From positions 1 through 64,000 of the forward strand of contig JAFWJN010000025.1 of NCBI GenBank assembly GCA_017514685.1: 64,000 nt of DNA. Direction: 5' to 3'. A model generated the notes under the pieces. That model did no database searches and was not told where the DNA came from. It worked only from the letters and a program-made list of their open reading frames with translations. Positions 17,501 to 29,500 of this stretch are shown here, piece after piece. A program made the translations under genes and the position numbers. The DNA is from Clostridia bacterium (lineage in GTDB: Bacteria > Bacillota > Clostridia > Christensenellales > CAG-138). Position 1 is the stretch's first letter. Each line of letters begins with the position of its first letter.

Positions 17501-20500
17501 AGCGGTATTTGATGTGACCGGAATTACGGATCCGACAATCTCCTACGAAGGGAAAAAGTCGGCAGCCAGCGGTTACGTGAATTTCGGAACAGATGCTACC
17601 CCCGCATATGAAGTCATCCTTCCTTATGGTCAGTATCGGATACAGGAGAAGGTAGCTCCGGTAGGCTATTCCGGAAACTACAATGAAACGATAACGATCA
17701 GCGCGTCCGACCCTACACAGGATATCGAGGTTACAAACGCCAGTACGGCAGGACAGATCGTTTTCCAAAAGTATGTCGGAACGGTCAGTGACACTCCGGC
17801 TATTGGTTATAATTCAAACGGCGAACCTATGACAGGTACCTATACGGCGACCTTCAGACTGCAGCGCTGCACTACCAACCAAGATGCCGATTTCGTAGAC
17901 GTAACGGCCGACCTTTACGGGACTCCTCTCTCTACCGAAATGAAACTTGCTTCCAGCGGAAGAATCACGGTCAATGTTCCGGCAAAAGACGGAGAAGGCA
18001 ATCCGTACTATTACCGGTTTGTAGAGAATGCTGATTCCATTCCGGCAGGATATTATGCTCCGTTCGGATATAATTCAGATTCGGCTAAGATTATAAATGA
18101 TCAGGGACAGATCACCGGTGCGACGGTCAGTTTGTCAAACCGCCAGTACATTACCGTAAAGGTGACGAAAAACTCTTACGGAGTTGCAAACAACGGAAGA
18201 ACCACAACAAGAATGGATAATGTGGTCGTTCAGGTTGAACTCTATTCCACGACAGAAACAGGAAAACCGACCTCTCTGACCAAAGTTACCGATCATGGAG
18301 ACAATCCGCAGGATACCGGAAGAACGACGACCGACCTTACTGCACAGTGGTCAGGTCTGCCGGCGTTCGACAGTTCCGGAGCAAGGATCAGGTATTTCGT
18401 AAAAGAAGTTAATCTCCCAGACGGTTGGAAACTTGACGAAGAAAAAACAGGCAACACGGTCGAGGTAGGCGGAACCACGTATATTGAAGTTCCAAGCACA
18501 TCAAACGGCAATCTGAACTGGAGCAAGCAGCTCTTTAACGTCCGCCAGGTTGTTCCTGTACAGATCATTAAACTCGATGCGAACAGCAATAAACGTATTG
18601 CAGGCGCAAAGGTTCAGTATAAAGCCGAAGGATCAGAATCTTGGGAAACGGTAGAGATTCCTCAATCGGATTTCCGCGTTTGGCTTGAACCAGGAAAACA
18701 ATACACCTTTGAGGAACTTACAGACGCTGCGCATATGTTACCGAACTACAGCTTTGTGTCTGTCCGGACCCAGATTACATATCCTGGTAAGAATTCAGAT
18801 ACTACATCAACGACAAACAGTACGACCATTGATTTAAGCGACTGGGTCTATACAGCCAATTCGAGCGATAATAAGAATGTAGTGATTACTTTCAGCAACC
18901 GGATGGATCCGGATATCAGGATCAAAAAGGTTGACAGCACCTCTGCGACCACTACGTTCCCGAACGTCGAATATACCATTTATGAGAAAGTCGGAGACAA
19001 TTATGTCCAGCTCACTGATAATGAGGGCAACCCGATTAAGATTAAAGCAGACGGAGCGACTCATGACCTTCATCTTCCGGCCGGTACGACTTATTATTTC
19101 CATGAGGAAAATGTTCCGGCAGGTTATCTTGATCCGGATGTAGAGACGTTCTATACCTTCTACAGCGCGCTCAATCCTGATGGCTATGTCCGTGCAACGA
19201 TTGACGGGCAAGTGAAAACGCTTGCGGTTGGACAGGTTACAAACTCCACCGGAACGACTAACATATGTGAGTTTACTTTCAAAAACATTCCGAATAAGGG
19301 AAGTATCGAAGTAAAGAAACTGGTGGATGGCGTACAGCAGGGCAGTTCCGGATTCAGCATCACGGCAACCGGGGATGATACTGCGGCGAGCACGAAAACC
19401 GGATCGACTAAGAACAACGGTACGGTGGTATTGTCAGATCTGCCTGTCTATAATGCGGATGGCACAAAGATCAAATATACGATTACCGAAACTCTGAGTC
19501 CATCACAGGAGCTTCTGTATTATAAAGAATCTGATGGTCAGGTAACAACCCTTAACCTTGGCAGCACGGTAACCACGGTCAACGGCGTGACAGGGACAGA
19601 AGCTGAGGACCTCGTTGTCAAGAACGGAACAAAGATCACCTTGAATGCAGACAAGTATTTCTACCATACATGGGAATTTCCGTTCACGAATCTAACCTTT
19701 AAGATGAACGGTGTAACCCTGTGGCTGTATGAAAAGCAGGAAGACGGCAGCTGGAAAAAAGTTGCTGAAGCGACAACTGTCAACGGAAGCGTCAGTTTCC
19801 CGGATCTGCACCATGGTAAAGACTTTGCCATAGTCGAGGCGGCATCGAATGATCCGCATTTTCATCCGACGGCAGGTCTGGCAGGGACAGGATGGAAACT
19901 GGAGAATCCGCCGGAAACCATCGCAAATGATACCGCGCTTGCACAGTACAACTATGTCATGATGACTTCTGCGCAGATCGAGGCTGCAATCACTGCGAAT
20001 AACAGTCATAACTTGGATGCCGGAGATCTGTATAATAGGGATCACTGGATTCAGTTTGACTTCCTGAAATATCTGGACAAAAATAAAAACGGAAAGTTTG
20101 ATTCCGGCGAAGAGATGAGCAACGCAACATTTGCTCTGTATAAACTTGAGGTGCAGCCCGGAACGACGTCCGTTACATTCGGTAATGGAAGCGGATGGAC
20201 GCTGGTGGATACATACTCCAGCGGTACGTTGCTGGATGGTAACAACAATCCGATTCCCGGACGTTTCGTGACTGACGTTATGCAAGGGGTCGAGGCGAAC
20301 ACGGTATATGTTCTCGTAGAGACCAGTGTAGGTCCGAACTCCGCCATCATGGTACCCGAGTATACCAAGACGTTCTACTGCGTAAATGGATGCGGGATCA
20401 CCTGCACGGATATCACAAACGGAAAAACAGACTGCAAACTGGATGAGATCAATAAATATCATGAGATTCGAAATGATCCTCCCAGCGGCAATGGAGAAGG

Positions 20501-23500
20501 CGACATCCTGATTGCCAGCCTGCGTCTTGCCAAGTGGGAAGGCACATATGTGGAGGAAGACGGCCAGGTCGTTGAACAATTCAGTCCGCTGCCTAATGCG
20601 CATTTCAAGGTTTACTGGGGAACACAGGTCATTGCGGAACTGACCTCTGGCCTTGATATTGAGACAACGGTAACATATGCCGGTGCAATGAGCGGAGCCT
20701 TTGCACTGGTGGAGAGTGAGACTAATCCGGGTCAGTATTGGATTCAAGCGTATGAAGGTGCGGATAATTCGACAGAGCCAAAGCAGTATGGTCCGGTCGA
20801 ACGGGTTGAGCTTGGCACCACTGCAGGCGGTTCCACAATTTACGGTGTTGCTGTTACAGTGGTTGAGGACCATGCTCCTGATGGGTATCAGTTCCATCAG
20901 GACCCGTATCAGACTTATCTGGTATTCTACGATTCGACGCCGAATCCTGGTCAATACAGTTCAACCTGGGTATCCAATGATCTCTATTTTGTCACGACTG
21001 CTACAGGCGATTATACAAATGCTGCATATCAGAGCACGCCCGAATGGTATGCTTATGATATGAATACCCATACGGTTGTCGGACAGAGCAGCAATCAGCT
21101 CAGGATCGTCAACTATAAAATGGAGAACCCGCTTGTCCGTGTCAGAAAATACGGATATGCGCCGAACTCAGACACTTTGACTCTGACGAGCGAAGGCCTT
21201 GACGCGCTCGGTTCTGCTTTGAACCGCAAACCGCTCCCGGGCGTTCAGATGAAGCTGCAGCATAAGACGGCAAGCGGATGGGAAGACTGGAACTATACGA
21301 CCAATACTCCCGGCACAGCTGCTCAGGCGACATTTACAATTGAGAATGCGGATGGCTCCTACCGGTTCGAGCACGGTTTGAAGGGAACTGTCAATGAACC
21401 GCAAACCTACCGGATCATTGAAACATCCCTCGGTGACTGGGAAACTCAGTATGAGATCGCTTATCCGGAAGCCCGTGCCCGCATCTTTACCGTAAAAGGC
21501 ATCGGACGTGAGATTACCATGTACAATCCGGAGAAGGTGGATGTATCCATTCTCAAGACGGACATGGCGGGCAATCCTCTCCCCGGAGCTAAGTTCAAGT
21601 TCGGCACGACAACGATAACGACCGGCAGCGATGGTATTGCCAAATTTGAAAATCTTGCCAGCGGCAATTATAAACTTGAGGAATCCACAGCGCCTTCTGG
21701 CTATTCCTTGTGGTTCTTGAGCATGTATCTCAATGAATACTATGGGCTGAATGCCAACAGTATTCCTGTCGGTTATACCTATGAAAATTCCGGATCCGAT
21801 ACGGAACGTGATGTCAAGATCACTAAGATCAATCCGGAGCCTGCGAGTGGAAAAACAGGGGAGATTCCTGTCCAGTATGATACGACTCAGCAGGTGCTGA
21901 CTCTCGAAATCAAGGTGGGAGACCCGAAACTGGGTGACTTCTCGGTTCAGAAGACGGATATGTCCCAACCCGCAAAAGGTATTGCAGGAGCGACATTTGC
22001 CGTTTACCGTCATGAATATACTCAGGGAGTTCTCACAACCGGCGAAACAGAGGTTCAGCCGTTCAATCCGGCATCTCCGACAGCGAATGGCTGGGCGGCA
22101 TACGACACTGCGCATACGAACTGGGCGTTTGGTAATAGCGATACGCAATCACTCACCGGCGGAAGACCCGCTATCTATGCGATCTATGAAAAGACCGCTC
22201 CTGCCGGATACGAAATTCTGAAGAACTCTTCAGGACAGCCGATTGTATATTATGTGATCGTTACCGGCGGCATCCATGGAGACGTCATAACCATCAAGAA
22301 CAATACGCTTCCGGAAACGGAGTCGTACAGTTATAACGGAACAACTCAGTCTGTTCAGACACTTTACTACAGCAAACCGACAGACGCGGCGACCGTAACG
22401 GTAGCTGTTCCGAACCCGCCTTTGGTTCCGTTAAAAGGACAGAAGATTATTAACCCTCCAAGTCCGAACTTCGGTTTCGAGGTGAACCTGAAGGTCTACA
22501 GTGAGCCCACAGGCGGAACGCCTATCGCGACTCTGAACCTCAAGAACACAAATGCTGCTGTGTTCAAGAATTCAAGTAATAAGACTGATTTGTTCGTCCT
22601 TGGTCAGACTTACTATATCGAGGAGGAAATTGTCAGTCCGACGACCGGATTTGAACTGACCGGTGTTCAGATGAGCCATGACGATGGATCCACCTTTGAG
22701 GACGCAACTCAGCCGTCAGGTTCTACTCGCTATGCCATCACGATCAGTGGAAATCCCGATGATGTGAACCTTGTAGCGGTGACCAACCTGAATCTCTGGG
22801 GATATGTGATCTTTGAGAAGATGGAAAAATACTCAACAGATTATTATCTGCCGGGCGCCGTGTTCGAAGTTCAGCATTTCAACGCGGAGACCCAGAAGTG
22901 GGAACGCATCGAGGGACAGCGGTTTACTGAGCGGGCAGTTCCTGTCGGTACTTATCGGATCGACTTCCCGCTTGACAGTCCAAACCCAACAACATACCGT
23001 GTCATAGAGACACAGGAGCCGGAGGGATACATTCTCCCGGATCCGGAAGTGACTTATCTCGAGTATACGCTTTCTCTGGAGCATTCACATCATCCCGAAG
23101 AAGGTGAGACAGAGAAAATTATCTATAACGATAAAGGCCGTACCGTTAAAATTGTAAAATACGACAATATCCACGGAGCGACGCCTGATATCCATAAGGT
23201 TGGTGAAGGCAAAGCGACATTCCAGATTGTTCAGAAGAACAGTTCGGGTGATTGGGTCATGACCGAATATGTCAAAGCAACCGACGGAAACGGCGAGATG
23301 AGCTTCCTGCTTGAGCCGAACGTTGTCTATGGCTTCTATGAGGTTTCCTTCGATACGGGCTCCTTCATCAAGATGGAAAGCGCTTATATCGGAGATACGG
23401 CTCTGACGCATGCAGTTGAACCGGTCTGGAATACATCACATGATTCTTCTGTTGAGCATGATGTCTACCTGATTGGAACGATTTCTGAAGGAATGGTAGT

Positions 23501-26500
23501 CAATGCATACAATGTACCTTACATCGGAGCAAAGATTATCAAGAGAGACGCCGGCGGATATCCTGAAAACGTAATGCCGTCAGCATCGTTCTCCATCTAC
23601 GAGGTTCCCGCGGGAAGTAATCCGACGTCTGAAGACGAAGTTACAGCGCTGATTGCAGGCCAGACTGCTGTTTACAGCAATTCAACGACCCAAGATGAAA
23701 CGAATACAGGCTATACTGCTAATCTGTGGAATAAACGTGATCCGCAGAAGACCTACCTCGTTGTAGAAACTCTCGCTTCAAAACTTGCGACTCCGGCGGT
23801 GGATGGTGCGTATGATACTCTGAACAAGAATGATAACAGAGTCGTCTGGTATGTCATTATCGGACCGACAGACAATCCTGACCGCTCGAAGAACGAAGAA
23901 TTCGTGCTGAAGAATGTATTCGGCGATGCAAAGGTTGACGTGGACAAGACTGTAACAGAAGTCAACTCAGAGGAGATTGTGAATCAAGACGCAACGCCTA
24001 AGATTCCTTCTCTGTTCAAGCAGTCCAGCGAGATTGTTTATACGATCAAGCAGTCTGTAACATCTGAAAATGCGGATCAGCCTGCTGTCAACCAGCCGCT
24101 CAGCTCCTATGTGCTGACCGACAGCGGTCTGACCTTTACACAAGACTTTGGATCAACGGATCCTGACGCTTACAACGGACCTCAGCCGAGCTATCACTTT
24201 ACGTCGATCAAGATCGGTGCTTCGTCCCATGTTGTTGAGAATTTGTATCCGGTTGTTGCTGCAGATGCTGTTCAGGCAACGGTCAAGTTCTATGATGCTT
24301 CCAATACGCATCTCGTAGGAGAGGATCAGGATGTCACGCTCAGCAGTGACGCGACCGTTACGGGTATTCCGGCAACAGCGAGAAGCTTCACAATCGAATA
24401 CTTCAGCGAGAATGTTAAGAACGGAACATCAGAGCGGTATGTCCTGGGTGAACAGTTCCAGCCCGGTGATGTCACGGTTAAGGTTACCGTAGACAAACTC
24501 ACAGGCGATAGCTACGCAACTCCGGCTGCAGAAATTACGGCGTTTACGAATAATTCCAGCGCAGTGCTTGAATATGCGAAATGGAAAAACGACGGAAGCG
24601 GCGTAGAGAAAGTTACCAAAAACGACAGCGATGGCGCTGATGTCACCGTTAAACCGATTCAGCTTGCGACAGTCGGACTAAATAAATCGGTAAATCCGGA
24701 AACAATTGATCTGAGCAACGCAAATACTGAAGGAATCGTTGAGGTTACTTACACGCTGCAGGTCAACAACACTGGCTCCGCTGTTCTGGAGCAGCCGGTA
24801 GTGCTGGATGTGCTCCCGACCGGTGTGTCATATATTGACGGTTCTGCTGAATTTACGGGTATTACCGGTAACATGAATGTCAGCAACTATACTGGCATTG
24901 CCACTGAAACGATCACCGTCGAGGGACAACAAGAAGTACTCGGTTCTCCTGAAACGGCTGTACAGTTCTCGTTTACCGGAGATCTGCAGCCTGGCAGTAT
25001 GATTGAAATCACGTTCAAAGTTGGAGTTCCGAAATCAGTATTGATGTATGGAGAAATTATCCAATTCGAGCAAGCTTACGGTACTAAGCTCCTTAACGAT
25101 GCGTTTGCCGGCAGTGGTGCAACTTCCTACCATACCTGCACCAACCCGCACGGCTATTCCATCAAGGACAGCTCCGGAAACGATTTCCCCGTCCTTGAAG
25201 ACGCTGCACAGGGTACAGGCGTCAGTGACAAAGCAGATCAGCGTGTCAATACCGGTTTGGTGGATGCGCTGCCGAGCTCCTATTTCGGAGATGACACACC
25301 GTATACCTGGACATCTTCCAGTGCGCAGGCTCTCGTCCTTGCAGACAGTTCGCTGGTTCTTACCAAGGCTATCTGGGGCGATCAGGATCCTGGTTACAAC
25401 GAAGAGGACCGTTTCCTTGGAAACGCAAGCCGGACTGTTGATCCTGATAATCCCGGTTGGGTTCTGTACCGTCTGACTGTCAGCGGCGGTAACAGCCAGC
25501 GTACGGGGTTGATCGTCGGCGACGTGATGTCGAAAGTCGGAGATGGCCGTGAATCGCGGTGGGATGTGACTTTTGAAAAGATCACCTTTGTTGAGATCAA
25601 CGGATCCGCCACCAGTGACTATACGGTCTACTATTACACGGGTGCAATTGGTGACGCGACTGCTGCAGTGAAAGCTGCACTGAAAACCGGGGATCTGTCC
25701 GAATGGGTCACATCTGTAAGCGATAAAGCCGATATCAATGCTATCATTATCAAATTGGGTGATGATGTTGTGCTGAAGAAAGGCAATCTGCTGGTCATTG
25801 CGTATGAAACACATACACCTGAGTGCACAGATGAAGAATTTAAACAGATTGGCTTTACCAATACGAACAATACGTTCTACTGCAACTATGACGGTGCACC
25901 TTCTTCATTCTATTTTGAATCCAACACCGTTAAAGCGACGCTGAAAGGCGCACTCGTAGATGTTGCTGGTGATGTCTGGATCGATGCGAACGATGACGGT
26001 ATTCAGAATGAGAGCGAACTGTACGATGAGTACAATATTGTAAAACAGATCAGGGATGGCTTTACCGTAACAGCAAACGATATTGCCAATACCCGTACAC
26101 TGAATGCGGATGATCCTGCTATTACCTGGGACCAGGTTGGTAATTCGCTGAAGCACTTCAGCTTCTCCGGCCTTGGAGCAGCTAAGCCGAAATCAGATAG
26201 TGTTGCACCTTATACCAATAATGAACTGGATCCAGCCAAATTGATGACGGATAATCCGAGCCGCTATTCACTGAGTGCTCAGATCAGCAAAGGAAACATT
26301 TCCGAGCTGTATTCCATCGTCCGGCTGACAACACTGGGCACAGGGCATTATCTGTCGGATGATCCTGATGCGCTCGGTACAACGGCGAATGCACTGGACA
26401 GCAACTTCATGGAGAGTGCAAGTGCATCGAGCGGTGAAGAAACAAGCGGACAGTACTACACACTGCCGTTCTATCTGCGTTATTCGGAGCTGACAGATCA

Positions 26501-29500
26501 GAGTAAGGATATCGGTTTCGTACTGGTCCGTAATCTTGAACTGTACAAACTGGATGCAGTAACGGAGGAACACACTCCGATCGAGGGCGCGACATTCAAT
26601 GTTTACGGTCCCTTTGAAAAGGATGAAGCAAAGAACGCAACGTTGTCGGATACCAATCTTGTCGGTACCAAGACAACGGATGCAGACGGAAAGATCACGT
26701 TTGAGGATCTCTACTTCCTGCAGGAATACGTTATTGTTGAAACCGCACCGGCAACAGGATATTCTCTTGACAATCTGAGCGCTTCTGCTACTACCGAAGG
26801 CACGATCGTGGAAGAAACAACCGTGACGATCGATGGAACGGAGTACAAGGCATGGATTCTGAAACTGCCGGCGACCACGAAGGAGACGAAACTTGATAAG
26901 GTTGAAGTTCTGAACACTCCTCTGTACGAAGGCACATGGACACCGGAAGCAAAGAAAGAACTGATCGGCCGTACGCTTAAGGGAGGAGAATTCACATTCA
27001 AGCTGGAGCAGAAAGACGGAGAGAAGTGGACCGAAATCCAGCAGAAGAGCAATGAGGCAGACGGTACGGTTACATTCGACGAGATCACGTATACGCAGGC
27101 GGATGTCTTCAATGAAACCTGCAACGGAACTGCGACGCTTACATACCGGATCACCGAGGTCATACCGGACGAGGCAGACCGGGATCCCAATATGGAATAC
27201 AGCGATGCAGAGTATGTGATCACAGTTACGCTGACTGCAGATCCTGCTGCAGCCACACATCCGCAAACGCACAAGAAACCTCTGAAAGTGGAAGTTGATC
27301 CGAGCGATCCGCTGACGATCAAGTTCACCAATACGTATACGCCTCCGGCTACAAGCATCATTCCGCCTGTAGAGAAGAAGATCACCGGTGAACCGCCGAA
27401 AGTAGGCGCAACATTCACATTCAAGATGGAATATGTTGAATCTGCGGACGGTCCTCTGGCAAACGTTAAGCTCATTGACAAGGATGCTACAACAGAACCG
27501 CCGTATAAGGCTTTCGAAACACTCGAAACGACGGTTACAGTTGCTGACGGCGATACCAGCGCAACCGGTGCGTTTGAAGAAATCTACTTCACTGCTGCAG
27601 GAACCTACACATTCAAGGTCACGGAAACTGCAACCAGCGATGATGTGCATTATCAGACACTTGACAGTGCAGAGTGGACCTATACTGTTGTTGTCACCTA
27701 TAACAATGTAACCGGTGAACTGAGTGCAGAAGGCACTTACACCAAAGACGGAGTGACAACACCGGTTGCATCTGCGATATTTGAGAACCCGTATACTCCG
27801 ATACCGGTAGAAGATGCGCCGAAGGCAACGAAGGAACTGACCGGCGAGCCGACCGTTGAAGCGAAGACATTCACATTCGAGATCACCGCAGATTCGGGCA
27901 ATCCTGAAGACGGCGCAACGCTGCCGGCAACAACGACGATCGAAGTAACAGTCCCAGCGGGAGCAACGACAGTGGATCCTGTGGCGTTCGGCAACATCAA
28001 GTTCGAGAAGGCCGGCACCTACAACTTCACGATCAAGGAAGTCATCCCAAGCGGTTACGATCCGAATGCGGAAGGCAATGTCTGGACCTATGATCAGCAA
28101 GAATGGACTTGGACAGCGGTGATCGAAGACAATGCCGGCACCCTTAAGGTCGTAAGCGCGACATATAATCCGGATGAACCGCATGCAACGTTCAAGAACA
28201 ACTACAAGCCAACTCCGGTAGAAGATGCGCCGAAGGCAACGAAGGAACTGACCGGCGAGCCGACCGTTGAAGCGAAGACATTCACATTCGAGATCACCGC
28301 AGATTCGAGCAATCCTGAAGACGGCGCAACGCTGCCGGCAACAACGACGATCGAAGTAACAGTCCCGGCGGGAGCAACGACAGTGGATCCTGTGGCGTTC
28401 GGCAACATCAAGTTCGAGAAGGCCGGTACCTACAAGTTCGCGATCAAGGAAGTTATCCCAAGCGGTTACGATCCGAATGCGGAAGACAATGTCTGGACAT
28501 ACGACCAGCAAGAATGGACTTGGACCGTTGTGATCAAGGATGCTGACGAGAAACTCGTTGTAGAGAGCGCGACATACGATCCGGATGAACCGCATGCGAC
28601 GTTCAAGAACAACTACAAGCCGACTCCGGTGGAAGATGCGCCGAAAGCAACGAAGAAACTGACCGGCGAGCCGACGGTTGAAGCGAAGACGTTTACATTC
28701 GAAATCGCAGCAGATCCGAACAATAAGGAAGGTGGAGCATCCTTCACAGGTGCAACGACGATCGATGTCACAGTACCGGCGGGAGCAACGACAGTGGATC
28801 CTGTGGCGTTCGATAACATCAAGTTCGAGAAGGCCGGTACCTACAAGTTCACGATCAAGGAACTCAAGCCCAATGGCGTGAACGAGGAAGTCTGGACACT
28901 TGATCAGCACGAGTGGACTTGGACCGTTGTGATTAAGGATGCAGACGAGAAACTGGTTGTAGAGAGCGCTACATACGATCCGGATGAACCGCATGCGACG
29001 TTCATAAACAATTACATTCCGCTGCCGACGGAGTATACGCCGCTTGTTGAGAAACTCACGGAAGGTCCGACTTATGTACAGGATGTCACTTTCGACTTCA
29101 CACTGGAGTTCGTAAGCGCGACCAACGACCAGGGTCAGGATGTATCCGATGGTGTAAGCCCGACAACCGGAAGCGTAAGCATCACGGTGAAAGCCGGAGA
29201 TTCTACTGGCGGAGACCCGACACCGTTCGATACGCTGAAGTTCACCAGAGCGGGCGTATATGTATTCGAGATCAAGGAGACGATCGTAGTTGGCTCCAAG
29301 ACAATCGTGTACGACGAGACGGTCTGGACACTGACAGTAACGGTTACCGATAAGGATGAATATCTGGAAGCTTCCGCTGAATACACAGCGCCTGGCAAGG
29401 ATACAAGCAAGGAGAAGGCGACCTTCACGAATAAATTCCTGACGGGCGACCTTATAGTGAAGAAGTCCGTCAAGGGCGAAGAAGCCGATAAGGACAAGAT

